Assembly (NCBI RefSeq): GCF_910592395.1
Contig: NC_088308.1
Location: forward strand, 15,083,501-15,147,500
Source of the DNA: Lineus longissimus
Taxonomy: Eukaryota > Nemertea > Pilidiophora > Heteronemertea > Lineidae
Length of the DNA stretch: 64,000 nucleotides
Reading direction: 5' to 3'
This document shows positions 10,731 to 20,500 of the stretch, one piece after another. Each line of letters opens with the position of its first letter. Position 1 is the stretch's first letter. The notes beneath the pieces are model-generated. The model had not been told where the DNA came from and did not search any database. It saw only the letters and a program-made list of their open reading frames with translations. Position numbers and translations under genes: made by a program.

Positions 10731-11126
10731 TTATAAAAATTTTGTTACCACAGCAGATCCGATGACACTTGCAGCAATATAGGCCTGTTCATAATTTTTC
10801 TGACTCTGACTAGGTTTATAATAATGAGACAAAGTAGGTTCAGGGTGGATGCTGTCATACAGTCGGATAGAGTCTCTAATGTCTAACATGTCTGACTGTG
10901 CTTGATGTTTTTTCTGACATTGTTCTGCAAGGAAGTCAAGATGCTTAATTCTATTGTGCGACCACGTCGCTGCCTGTTTTTGTAATTTTTCGCTCGCTAA
11001 GTCGTGTCTTTTACGCTCTTCTGCAGCATTCTGCGCATCAAATGCGTGGAACATGGCATTACCTCCTACGAAAGCAGTCGCATTAGCTACTGCCCCGAAA
11101 ATGGTTGTTAAAATCATGCCAGCCAT
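10731..11126 (-). CDS. Conserved Polinton small protein, helical with hydrophobic ends
   Basis: 131 residues. An N-terminal hydrophobic segment (residues 4-26, including FGAVANATAFVGGNAMF) is followed by a charged helix EERKRHDLASEKLQKQAATW and a C-terminal hydrophobic segment (about 115-131). I recall this pattern, a Gly/Ala-rich N-terminus then an ERKRHDLA helix, as common among Polinton-encoded small proteins. No biochemical role is established. It lies between the interrupted 8047-10725 gene and the 77-residue membrane protein, in a run of small genes likely expressed late with the capsid. The start lacks TAAATG (AATAAAAAGAATATG). Confidence 0.65.
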   Translation of the reverse strand: MAGMILTTIFGAVANATAFVGGNAMFHAFDAQNAAEERKRHDLASEKLQKQAATWSHNRIKHLDFLAEQCQKKHQAQSDMLDIRDSIRLYDSIHPEPTLSHYYKPSQSQKNYEQAYIAASVIGSAVVTKFL

Positions 11127-11149
11127 ATTCTTTTTATTTTATAAAAATT

Positions 11150-11383
11150 TTACCCAGTGATGTTCTTTGGCAGCCCTTGCTTTTCCAGATAGCCCTTCGT
11201 AATAATAGCAAGTGTCACTGCTCCCGTAAGCTTCAACGCTTCCATAAGGTCTGGTTTACTAGGATCTCCAATGTTTGACTTCAGAAGTTTCTTTGCGGCC
11301 ATACCATAGCCAACGGTTAAACCTGCTAAAACAGCAGCATGATAGATTGTGTTACCGATCTGTTTTGGATTAATAGTGTCCAT
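11150..11383 (-). CDS. Small Polinton two-helix membrane protein
   Basis: 77 residues. It opens MDTINPKQIGNTIYHAAVLA. A hydrophobic segment HAAVLAGLTVGYGMAAKKL comes early, and a second (ALKLTGAVTLAIITKGYLE) near the end. The layout recurs in Polintons next to the previous gene (my recollection), with unknown function; a virion or membrane component is inferred. The start follows AATAAATG. No lesions. Confidence 0.6.
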   Translation of the reverse strand: MDTINPKQIGNTIYHAAVLAGLTVGYGMAAKKLLKSNIGDPSKPDLMEALKLTGAVTLAIITKGYLEKQGLPKNITG

Positions 11384-11404
11384 TTATTATAAGAATAAAA
11401 AATA

Positions 11405-11707
11405 TTATATTTCTAGCTTTGTTTTAGCAGGTTGAGTTCTTGTAACAGGTGGAGACACCACGCTCGCTATGCTCGCTGGTTGTGATTGTGAACTATAATA
11501 CAGCACAAATACAGCTAATCCAACACTACCTGCTACAATATAAGGATAGTAGTTCCTAGCCTGTACATTGTCCTGCTGTACAGTCTTCTTCTTTCCTTTG
11601 TTCAACTGACCCAATTTCTTGCCCCATTCAACTCTCTTAGAGTTCTTTGGTTTTTCTTCAGCTGTGGTGATGTCTTTAACTTGTTCATTTTCTTCTTCAT
11701 TCGTCAT
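11405..11707 (-). CDS. Small single-pass membrane protein sharing an N-terminus with 12493-12960
   Basis: 100 residues. The first 18 (MTNEEENEQVKDITTAEE) are identical to the start of the protein at 12960-12493; the rest is unrelated. A lysine-rich middle (RVEWGKKLGQLNKGKKK) leads to one membrane segment at residues 54-72 and a short Ser/Pro/Thr tail. The shared start, including TAAATG, suggests one gene captured the other's 5' end by duplication. Function unknown. Confidence 0.6.
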   Translation of the reverse strand: MTNEEENEQVKDITTAEEKPKNSKRVEWGKKLGQLNKGKKKTVQQDNVQARNYYPYIVAGSVGLAVFVLYYSSQSQPASIASVVSPPVTRTQPAKTKLEI

Positions 11708-11826
11708 TTATTTACATAAAATAATATTAGCGACTATTAAAGTGACTATTGACGACTATTAAAGTGACTATTAAAGTGACTTTTAAAGTGACTATTTAAT
11801 AAAAAATTATTCTACTCTAAATAAAA
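11708..11826. promoter_or_regulatory. Divergent intergenic region with a 12-bp tandem repeat
   Basis: Between the divergent starts at 11707(-) and 11827(+) lie about six copies of GTGACTATTAAA or variants (11730-11799), flanked by AT-rich DNA. Position suggests a two-way control region; this is inference. Confidence 0.45.
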
Positions 11827-12459
11827 ATGGGACCTGTTGTTAAATTTCACACATTTGATGAAATCTATGACAAAGTTGTTGCTGCTCTGGCAGCAAAACC
11901 ATATATGAGACACCTGTATATGGATGAAATTTCAGACGCCATCTCTCTGCACGAAGAGCTCACAATAGCGAACAGATATGTGTCCCTGTACTGCGACCAT
12001 TGGATATGTAAAGAATGTTATTCAACCGATCATGCCATACTAGAGCATGAAATAGTTTGCGAGGACTGTGGCACAATAGACAACTAATACGATCCGCTCA
12101 ATCATGAGCCAGTTTTATGGTGCAATGCAGTTGAAAAAAGTCGATTTATTCAAGGGTTAGACTATGGTATGAAAGATACTCATGTGCTTGTATCATCTAA
12201 ATTTTCAAAATTTAAAGATCTCTATAAAGATGAACTATTGTTCAAATCAAAAGACTGTAGAACGATTGAAGGAGATTTTAAAAGACTCGAAGCATTGTTT
12301 TATGAGAGGTATAATGAAATAGGTAGGACGAACTTCTTTTCCAATAAATTTATACTACAAAAATTAGTTGAACATTACTCCTTGGTTGAACAGCCAAAAA
12401 CATTAACTGACTCAATGAAAAAGGTGTATGCTATATTTGAACAGTTGAACTGGCCATAA
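11827..12459 (+). pseudogene. Zinc-ribbon protein resembling VLTF3 late transcription factor, with one in-frame stop
   Basis: One frame spans 211 codons with a single TAA at 12085-12087. Before the stop is a zinc ribbon, CKECYSTDHAILEHEIVCEDC (21 residues, positions about 61-81), with CxxC pairs 18-19 residues apart. After it comes a helical part whose end (NFFSNKFILQKLVEHY and IFEQLNWP) resembles the C-terminus of the poxvirus/NCLDV VLTF3 family as I remember it. VLTF3 acts in late viral transcription. The length (about 211) is close to that of poxvirus VLTF3. Alternatives are a TFIIB-type ribbon protein or an unrelated Zn-binding protein. The stop could be a mutation, an assembly error or a true truncation. 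Confidence 0.5.
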
Positions 12460-12492
12460 TTTTATAAGGTCTAACCCACCCCATAAAATTAT

Positions 12493-12960
12493 TCACTCTT
12501 CGATCGCTGGTACACTCGTTGACGCAGGTGCTTCCATGGCAGTTTCTGCTGTATTTGCCACAATTGTGCCTGCTGCCAGAAGAGTTGGATTCATGTACTG
12601 ACCCAGCTGTTTCTTTATTTCGTGGTTTACTATGATATTGTCATTTAATTTTTTGTGAAGTTTTTTCTGGTCTAAATTTGGGAATGCCACTCTCACAGCT
12701 TGCGTATATCTGAATAGTAAGTTAGACACTAAATCGTCAGCAATCTGTGTATTATATTTGATTTGAAATTCGCCATGTAGTTTTTCTATATTTTTTTTAG
12801 ATGCTTTTTTAATTGTTCCTTCGCTCGCTTTTATTCCTAATTTACTCAGCAATCCTGATTGATAGTGAGAGAGTAATTCACTTCGCATGTCATACTCACT
12901 ATGCTCTTCTTCAGCTGTGGTAATGTCTTTAACTTGTTCATTTTCTTCTTCGTTCGTCAT
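12493..12960 (-). CDS. Polinton protein of unknown function, shared N-terminus
   Basis: 155 residues. The first 18 match the protein at 11707-11405; residues 17-28 (the EEEHSEYDMRSE region) also recur in the fragment near 5620. The remainder is helical and basic (TIKKASKKNIEKLHGEF) with an Ala/Thr-rich tail and no clear membrane segment. The start is in TAAATG and lies 4 bp from the stop of the ATPase gene (12965). I recognise no family. Confidence 0.55.
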   Translation of the reverse strand: MTNEEENEQVKDITTAEEEHSEYDMRSELLSHYQSGLLSKLGIKASEGTIKKASKKNIEKLHGEFQIKYNTQIADDLVSNLLFRYTQAVRVAFPNLDQKKLHKKLNDNIIVNHEIKKQLGQYMNPTLLAAGTIVANTAETAMEAPASTSVPAIEE

Positions 12961-12964
12961 TTAT

Positions 12965-13580
12965 TTATGATAAAATTTTGTACTCAAATGGAATCTTTCT
13001 GCGCAGTAAAAGTCGCTTACCTGCATCAATCTGCGCAAGCACTGCATCCTTTTCGCTACTGGGGATACAACGATTTTCTTTAAACACTTGGTCCAATGAG
13101 CTTTGATCATTCAACGCATGGATGACCATATGTTTACAATTTTCACGGAAGTCTTTGACAACTGCATTATATTTTTGGGTTAAAAGCCATACAGAAATAC
13201 CAAAATGTCGTCCAGAGAAAGCTAGTTCAGTCAATTTTGTACATTTATTCTTTGCCTCCCATAAATTAGCACAGTCATCAACGATAAATAATGTTTGATG
13301 GTCTTGACTTTTTAGTACATTAACAGCATCTTCTAAGCAAGCATTTAAATCACTCAACACTAACTTAGATGGGTAAATGTGTATATTTTTGTCTTGTGCG
13401 ATCCATGGTCTATCTTGATAAGTTTTATTCATGTCAATCGTAGGACAAAATATCACGATGTCGTCGAATTTTTTCTGAAACTCTTTTTCTAGAAGATCTA
13501 GAACAAAATATGTTTTGCCGCAGTCAGTCATGCCACACTAACATATTGAACGGGGTGTGACAATAGTGAAATGTCTCCAT
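12965..13580 (-). pseudogene. Packaging ATPase (A32/FtsK-HerA type), frameshifted upstream of Walker A
   Basis: The 188-residue frame from 13531 has the end of a P-loop (MTDCGKT), a Walker B of hydrophobics plus Asp-Asp (LFIVDDC, residues 81-87), and the downstream SGRHFGISVWLLTQK motif of the A32-like genome-packaging ATPases. Such an ATPase pumps DNA into the capsid. The natural start is ATG 13580 (in TAAATG), but that frame ends after 18 codons, and the break lies at about 13532-13537, just before the P-loop. An indel has therefore separated start from body. The gene follows the capsid gene with a 5-bp gap, as in related elements. Confidence 0.8.
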
Positions 13581-13585
13581 TTATT

Positions 13586-14803
13586 TTAACGTACAATGCC
13601 TCTCACACGCTTGTTCTCAAGTCCTACTAGACCATCTGCTACAATATAGACAAGCATGTCATATTCTGTCTCAGTACTTCTAGTGAGCTCAAGTTGTAAA
13701 CCATGTTTGATGTTGCTCATGGCAGTTCCTGATCCATGCAAATCGTTGTCCTCTGTACTTCTCAGATCAATCCACAGAGCATACTTGTGTTTGTCATAGA
13801 ATTTTTCAACATCCATCATGCAGTCCTCTGTATGCTTAAGATCTTCTGGCATATAAAGCCGTTTGACTTCATCGAACTGGTGGTAAGCCTTCATTCCAGA
13901 TTTGTAGATGCAGTGTGAGATCCCTTCTGAAGTGATGGTTACATTGGTGATGTCTGGATTCTGAAAACTCGTATTTTCTGAGTCATACTCAGCGAAATTT
14001 TTCTGGAAAAATATCAGAATACCCTTTGTAGATGCGCGATTGACATCTACATTGATATTCATACGTTTATTCTTCCCAATTGACTCTGTCCTCAAAAGAT
14101 GTACATCTTCATACATCCATCTCATGTCAGAGTTATAAAAAGATTCAATGGTTTGAGTCAGAACATCAGAGGTGATCGTTTCATATTCAAGCTGAATATC
14201 GGTCACAGCATATGTCTTTGAGGATGCTGTTCCAGCGACCACATACTTTGCATCGTTGAATTTGATGTTATACTCGATGGACTCCAAAATAGCTGCTGGG
14301 TAAAAGGGTGCATGTGTATCAAACAGTTCTGACTCAATAGGAATGCAGTAACGGTCCTCAAAGACTGTTTTAATACCATCTTTTCTCTGATCCTTCACAA
14401 TTCCTTGCTGTACTCGATTCTTTCGCTGTTTCTCAGTCAACCAAAAGTCTTTGAAAGTGTTGTAGATGAAGGCTTTATTCACTTCACTCATGTGTTCACC
14501 TCCCATACTTGTCGTGATTCTGTCCACAATATTTCGACCAACATTGGCCACAAATGTAGCGGGTGTAGCATTGGCTGCATTGCTCGCTTTTGAGGTGGTA
14601 GAAAGTTTAAACGTGAGCTTCATGCTTCCAGGAACAATCACTTGTCCTTTCTCAAGCTTGGGAATCTTCACATAAAGTGTCTCGCCCGGATTCACAGAAT
14701 TGGGGTTATGCGTGATGACCTCAACATTCCGTTTGGCTTTTAAGCCTCTAGATTCTTTATCTGTACGATAAGGGTCTAAGTATTTGCCGTAGGACATGTC
14801 CAT
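13586..14803 (-). CDS. Major capsid protein (double jelly roll, hexon-like)
   Basis: 405 residues. The N-terminal MDMSYGKYLDPYRTDKESRG leads to VNPGETLYVKIPKL and VIVPGSMKLTFKL, the first strands of the Polinton/adintovirus hexon. NVGRNIVDRITTSMGGEHM follows, and a second beta-rich half ends VRGIVR. It forms the icosahedral facets with the penton-like protein at 6201. The start is in AATAAATG, and the next gene (ATPase) begins 6 bp after its stop. No lesion is seen. Its size is at the lower end of the range I know for the family. Confidence 0.85.
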   Translation of the reverse strand: MDMSYGKYLDPYRTDKESRGLKAKRNVEVITHNPNSVNPGETLYVKIPKLEKGQVIVPGSMKLTFKLSTTSKASNAANATPATFVANVGRNIVDRITTSMGGEHMSEVNKAFIYNTFKDFWLTEKQRKNRVQQGIVKDQRKDGIKTVFEDRYCIPIESELFDTHAPFYPAAILESIEYNIKFNDAKYVVAGTASSKTYAVTDIQLEYETITSDVLTQTIESFYNSDMRWMYEDVHLLRTESIGKNKRMNINVDVNRASTKGILIFFQKNFAEYDSENTSFQNPDITNVTITSEGISHCIYKSGMKAYHQFDEVKRLYMPEDLKHTEDCMMDVEKFYDKHKYALWIDLRSTEDNDLHGSGTAMSNIKHGLQLELTRSTETEYDMLVYIVADGLVGLENKRVRGIVR

Positions 14804-14837
14804 TTATTATAGAATAAAAAATAAAATGTTAAAATAA

Positions 14838-15209
14838 ATGAATAATTTATATACTAACTTTGGTTCAAATGATGGTCAAATTCAAGACATTCAAGACAAG
14901 TTTGATGCAGACATTCTCAAAGTTAAAGATAGATTTAATTTGTGGGATTATGAGATTGACAAAGTACTAGTTGAGATTAAAGAAGAGATCCTCAAAGTTA
15001 AAAACAGTCCGTGGGGTGCAGACGTTATAACAGCGTCTAAAGTCAATACTAAAGTGGATCAACTTGAGATATCAGTGAATGACAGTTTTATCAAATTAGA
15101 AACATGGTGGGCTATCGTTGGAACCTATTTAGATTATATGACAACCCGTAGAAGATGGAAAAATATACCAAAAGAAATGAAAGAACTTCCTTCGTTGCAA
15201 ATTGAGTAA
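14838..15209 (+). CDS. Small acidic helical protein, function unknown
   Basis: 123 residues on the plus strand, divergent from the capsid gene (34 bp between starts). It opens MNNLYTNFGSNDGQIQDIQD, followed by heptad-like ILKVKDRFNLWDYEIDKVLV, so a coiled coil is likely. The C-terminus is basic (TTRRRWKNIPKEMKE). The start is in AATAAATG, as for its neighbours. It converges on the integrase gene. I recognise no family. Confidence 0.5.
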   Translation: MNNLYTNFGSNDGQIQDIQDKFDADILKVKDRFNLWDYEIDKVLVEIKEEILKVKNSPWGADVITASKVNTKVDQLEISVNDSFIKLETWWAIVGTYLDYMTTRRRWKNIPKEMKELPSLQIE

Positions 15210-15246
15210 CATGTTTATAATATGTTTTTACATTATAAATATCTTA

Positions 15247-16254
15247 CTACCTTCTCAACCGTGAGTCAATAATATTTTCAGGATCTAAGCCTTCTTTGTG
15301 TTTAATTGTTGACTCAATTTTAGCTTCTTTTTCAACGCGATCAACCTCTGATTCTTCATCAATTGTAGCTAGCACTTGTGTCACTTGCTGCAAAGCATCA
15401 AGTCTAACTCTAGAATCGTCATTCAATATTGCATGCACCCCCTCAATATTTTTTACAGTGTAAGTTCTATTGGACCATATTTGTTTGTAACCTTTAGTAA
15501 ATATAGGTCTCTTTAACTTCTTTCTAACACTTTCACCTATTTTAAATTTGTATTCAACTGGCATAGACTTTTCAGCATTTAATTCAATCAACTCACTTTC
15601 ATGATGCGCAGCTTCATTAGGAGCATAGTTTAAAATTCCTCTATGCGGTCTACTATTGTACGCTGAAATGTACTCTTGCAAATGATCAACCCATTTAACT
15701 GAATTTCGTTCAGTAAAGTCCTTGAATATCATCTCTTTAATGGTTCTAGATAGTCTGTCAATAAGTCCTAGCGCATGATGATCTCCTATGTCCACTGTAT
15801 CATGCTTGATGTTTAACTCTTTGAATAGGTCTTGTACTGGTCTATTCAGGAATTCATTGCCTGAGTCTGTAATAATAAGTGTGATTGGGCTCGCAAGTGT
15901 GTAAATTTTTTCAAAGCCATTTTTCACTTCAAATTTTGTCTTATTTTTTAAAGCTTCAGCATAGGCTTTTCTAGTAAATGTATCAATAGCAAGAAGTAAC
16001 CATTTATATCCTTTATTTTGCCTTGAGTAATTTGACATGTCTAGAAGATCCATAAACCATAGTGCATTCTCACGATAGGCTGTAATGTGCCCCTGGATCT
16101 TTTGTGGTTGCTTTTTATGTAGTTGATAACTTTTTTGCTGCTTTACAAATGCATCAATGTCATTAAATTTTATGCTAGGGTCTTTCTTCTTCATAATCCT
16201 ATAAAATTTTAAAGCAGATGGATAGTAGTACTTCGCATATTCTTCTTGCATCAT
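15247..16254 (-). CDS. Polinton integrase (retroviral-type, DD35D)
   Basis: 335 residues, a normal length. The RNase-H fold core shows D69 (WFMDLLDM), D130 (ITDSGNEF) and, exactly 35 residues later, D166 in GLIDRLSRT, where most retroviral-type integrases have Glu. A C-terminal domain follows (FKIGESVRKKLKRPIFTKGY, then WSNRTYTVKNI), which is chromodomain/SH3-like in related proteins. The enzyme would insert the linear element, giving the 6-bp duplication seen. The N-terminus has no clear HHCC zinc site. The start ATG (16254) is preceded by AATAAAT rather than TAAATG. The frame is intact. Confidence 0.85.
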   Translation of the reverse strand: MMQEEYAKYYYPSALKFYRIMKKKDPSIKFNDIDAFVKQQKSYQLHKKQPQKIQGHITAYRENALWFMDLLDMSNYSRQNKGYKWLLLAIDTFTRKAYAEALKNKTKFEVKNGFEKIYTLASPITLIITDSGNEFLNRPVQDLFKELNIKHDTVDIGDHHALGLIDRLSRTIKEMIFKDFTERNSVKWVDHLQEYISAYNSRPHRGILNYAPNEAAHHESELIELNAEKSMPVEYKFKIGESVRKKLKRPIFTKGYKQIWSNRTYTVKNIEGVHAILNDDSRVRLDALQQVTQVLATIDEESEVDRVEKEAKIESTIKHKEGLDPENIIDSRLRR

Positions 16255-16261
16255 ATTTATT

Positions 16262-17524
16262 TTAGAGAATAGTTTGAACTAAAAGACCTACAGTAATTAA
16301 TCCTATTGTAAATGGTAGATGACTCGCTTCGCTCGCGTGTACAATGCTAGCTTCACTCGCATTGAGTGACGCTATAGGTTTTTTACTCATGCTTGCTGTG
16401 TTCGCTGTGTCCACTTGTTTTGCTCGTGTCACCTGTCGCTTTTTTCTGACATTGATATGTGAGTTGATGCCAAAAGTTGTATTTTCTGTAGCGGTTAACA
16501 GAGAGTTATTATACCCTTCAATCGTGCCAATATGTAATCGCATATGACTCGGTACAAGTTGTAATCCTAAACCAACGGCGAAATCTAGTCGCGTACCTGC
16601 TTTTTCTAAAGCGTATGCATACGCTTGTTTTGAGTGAATTAATATACTCGCTGACTGAAATGTTTTGATGGAGTCAACTAACGTTTGACCTTGAATCGCA
16701 TCTTCCACCAAGATCCCAAATTGCTTTTGCGTGTCTAAGGAGTCTAAAATATCTTGCCTGATCATAGTTTGTGCGCCTAGGATGCAATACACATAGGTCC
16801 TAATGGACTCATTGATTCTACTCATGCCTGCTTTAGTCAATCCTTGACCATCTAAAGCGATGAAATTAGTCCAGTCATCTGAGTAGATGAAAGACAGTGT
16901 ATCAATGTAAAGCCTGCGATGATCAGCATACACATATCCTTTTTTGTCTGCATTGAATGGGAACTTGCTAGGATCATTCAAATAATAGTTACCATTGTCC
17001 ATGATGATGTCAAGCGCTTGCATTTTACCTTTGTGAAAGTAGTTGAAGTCAACTCTGCCAAATTCAAGCTTTAAATTTTCATAGGCTTGTGTGCTATAAG
17101 GATTTTTCTTTGAATTAAAGTCAGGATTTTCTGGTAGAGGTATTTTTAGCTGATGTAATATCTTTCTGATGGTGAAGTACACGTGGAATCTAAAAATGCT
17201 CTGTACTAAAGGGTCAGCAAGGTTAACATGATTGTGCCATGATACACCGCAGCCAGATGTCGCACACCATAGTGCAAATTTGAATTGGTTTTCCCAGTTA
17301 TCCATGGTTGCATTTTTTAAATAGTCTTGTACTTGTGCATACTGTGAAAATATTCTTGGAGGTGATTTATCAGGAAAAATGTCAATCGTGTCGTAGTTGA
17401 AACTTTGATTGTGATCCACAGTAATCTGTTGATGGATAAAAGGATCCTTGGTCAAAGAATTATTCTTATAGACCAAAGGGTATTGTACATCTGACTTATA
17501 TTTTAAAAACTCTGGAAAGTCCAT
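16262..17524 (-). CDS. Conserved Polinton structural-type protein of unknown function
   Basis: 420 residues. The middle has FKFALWCATSGCGVSWHNH and RFHVYFTIRKILHQL, which I recall as a recurring block in Polinton proteins of unknown role. A Lys/Arg-rich patch (VRKKRQVTRAKQ) and a Ser/Ala-Glu repeat area (KPIASLNASEASIVHASEASH) precede a C-terminal membrane segment (LPFTIGLITVGLLVQTIL). The coding DNA for that repeat contains CTCGCTTCGCTCGC, also found in the TIR. The start is in AATAAATG. It lies between integrase (8 bp) and PolB (21 bp). A minor virion protein is plausible but unproven. Confidence 0.6.
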   Translation of the reverse strand: MDFPEFLKYKSDVQYPLVYKNNSLTKDPFIHQQITVDHNQSFNYDTIDIFPDKSPPRIFSQYAQVQDYLKNATMDNWENQFKFALWCATSGCGVSWHNHVNLADPLVQSIFRFHVYFTIRKILHQLKIPLPENPDFNSKKNPYSTQAYENLKLEFGRVDFNYFHKGKMQALDIIMDNGNYYLNDPSKFPFNADKKGYVYADHRRLYIDTLSFIYSDDWTNFIALDGQGLTKAGMSRINESIRTYVYCILGAQTMIRQDILDSLDTQKQFGILVEDAIQGQTLVDSIKTFQSASILIHSKQAYAYALEKAGTRLDFAVGLGLQLVPSHMRLHIGTIEGYNNSLLTATENTTFGINSHINVRKKRQVTRAKQVDTANTASMSKKPIASLNASEASIVHASEASHLPFTIGLITVGLLVQTIL

Positions 17525-17544
17525 TTATTTTAACATTTTATTTT

Positions 17545-20500
17545 TCAACTTTTATAATGTCCTAGAGCCAATGTACTTATTCCATCAGCTTGGACCATTC
17601 GCTTGTCATCCGCTGCATCTAGTGCTACTTTGGTGACTTGCTCTGTGTAAAGTTGGTGATCTCGACTTCTGAAGACATTCATCCTTTTCTCGATTGGGAC
17701 CTTGCCCAAAAGCACAGACTTATAATCTTCGAAGGTGACTTCATTTTTCACAACCTGCCGCTTAACCCCTTTACACTTTTTGACTTCACAGTCTTTGTCA
17801 CATGTATAGGCATATAGTTTAGCTCTCAAAGCTATGAACTCAGCGATCACCTTGCCAGCTTCTTCGTCTTTGAACTTGCCAATCACTTTCTTATTGTCAT
17901 CTGAAAACAACTCATGATCTTTAGGAAAATTAGAGAAGTCATACAAGTGTTCATCTTTCTGCATGTCTTTGTAGATATCATCAGTCTGTATGTTATAGAC
18001 TAGTGAGTCAGTGTCAGTGTACAGCAGTTGTGCTTTGTGTCCATACTTTTTCATCATATGACTGTAGTGGAAGTCATACATATGCTCTTTAGAGAGGTCT
18101 AAAATGGACTGTCCCATAAATATTGGCTTATTGAGATAGACTTCTGCTTTTTGTCGTTCTACCATGACTAGATCTTTGCAGAAGATTTTGTGCGAGTTGT
18201 AGTTGTTACTATTGACTAATTTTCGAAGCTGATTGGCAGTTGTGGCTAAGGTAATGTCTTTTCTACTTCTGACGGACTCCATAGTTTGGCCAAATATCGC
18301 ATTGTTCATCAATTTGAAGAAGTCTTTTTCGAAGTCATTTTTGGCATTTGCGCGTTGGCCTGTGTTGAAGTCTATATATTCTTTCAAGAAATTAGACTCT
18401 TCGTAACTTACACCTCTGTGGATCTTTGTCAGTTTGAGACCTTGACTCAAATAGAACTTCAAGATCTTGTGATGCACAATATAATTTTTCTTGTCTTGCA
18501 GGTTAGGAATAAGCTTGTCATTCTTGTGCTCAGGAGCAAGAGGATAGTCATTGTGAAGCTTGTGAAGATGGTCTGGATAATCTAAATCAACCTCTAATGT
18601 GCATGGGATGTCTTGCCACTGGGAAAAGTCCTTCATCCATTTGAAATTTCTCACTGGTAAATATTGACCCATCGCGACACCGTACAAGTTATTCGCATCA
18701 ACATAGGAAATATAGCTTGTAGGCTGTTTTTCATCATAGTCTTTCAGGAGTGGATTATTTGCTTTGCCATATCTGTGACTTGCTTGACATACTCCTCCAC
18801 GAATACGTAGTTCGAAGAAGTTGTACATGTCCACATCTTTGAGCAGCTCAATCTCAACTTGTGTCATTTTAAGCATCGCTTGCCATGACAGACCTGGTGA
18901 TGTGAAGAAGAATGCGGGGTCTAAATTATAGATGTTCATGCAGGTCTGTCTAAAGTTTTCAATAATGTCAGCTAGGAGTAGAACATCTGTCTCAAGATAA
19001 ATTTTGTGGTAGTCTTCAAAGGTTTGACAGTTGAACCTATCCCACACATGTTGGGCGTGTAGGTACTCCTCTTGTGAAATTTTGGTGCTGTTAAAGGTGG
19101 AATAAAATTCTTCAATGGATGGTAACTGTTGACTCTGAAATTTTTTCGTGTGAGTCAACCCATTCATACGGATAGACACCTTTTCTTGTTACGAGGTCAA
19201 AGTGTTCACCATTAAATTTTGTAGCTAAATTTTTCATTTGCTGATTAGGCAAATTCTTAGCTAGATTTGCTAGTGAAGACTGCATTAACCTGTAAGAGTC
19301 AAGGAATCTTATTTCAATTTGGTCATCATTGATAGGTAAGACCTTGCTGAAAGATATGTAATTTTCAGAGTTTGAGGCGATGACATTCAGTCTCCCTTTT
19401 AAATTTTTCACAAACAGATGTGCATCATAGCCTGACAAATTGTGAAAGTATACAGGTATGAACTTTGGAGAATTGAAGAGTAGATTACAATTTCTATGCA
19501 CTGCTCCTCTGTATTCACCTGTGAAATGATTGTGATCACGAACTTTGAAATTTTGTGCTGTGAACATTTTGTCACAGAGATAACAGTTTCTAGCAAAATT
19601 GTAAGTAGTTTGCTGCTGTTGAGTCAAAGCATCCATTGGCTTAGGGTTGAATAGAATTTTTGATCCAATCTGCTCACAGATAGAAGTTACTGTATTGGCA
19701 AAGTGTTCACCAATGTCTTCATCTTCTGCCTGCTGAATATAGGTAAACATCTTATTTTTCCTCGCTATTTGCGACTGATCATACTGGATATAGATCGCAT
19801 AACTGTTTGGAATATGCTGTTGGTTTTGAACTGTTTTTTCACTAAGATTTTGGTTGACTTTTTTTAGTGAACATTCAAAGTCAGCGATGATCACAACTGG
19901 ATGTTTTTGTTGTGCTTTCAAGTTAGTGAATAGCAAGTTGTTCTTTCCATCTGAAGGCATACTCACTTTGACACATTCAAACTGTACACAGTTATCAAGA
20001 TGTTCATGGTACCTTTTATCAAGGAGTTCGCTCGTTGATGCTGAAATAACTTTCATGCATCTGAAGCATACTTTGACCTGTCCATTGTGTTTTGAATGTG
20101 AGGCAGATACAAGCCTTGAGAAATTTTTGATCCATGCATAATGGTAGTTAGCATTGTCTTTGACAGCTTCCATGCTCTCATTTTCTGATGTATCATCTTC
20201 TTTGTAATGTAGGAGATTGATGTACTTGTCTTCTGCTAAAACTCTTTCAGAGATTCTAGCGGGGAAAATGGTTGTTTCTTCACCCTTTTTGAAGACTACC
20301 TGTCTAGAAATAAATGTAAACACATTGACTCCAAGGCCAGGATTGTTCTTCTCAAATTTGTCAATATCTTTGAGAGTAACTGGATACTCAAGGTCTTTGA
20401 ACATGTGATCAAATTCAGGCCGGTTGTAATTTGACACATATTCTGTATGCTTTGGAATATTTAACAAGGCAGCTTCAACAGAGTATCTGAAGCAAAGCTG

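Noticed and set aside
19112-19179. Programmed frameshift in PolB
   Set aside because: The A6 run could be slippery, but I see no downstream structure and Polinton PolB is normally one frame; an indel or assembly error is simpler.
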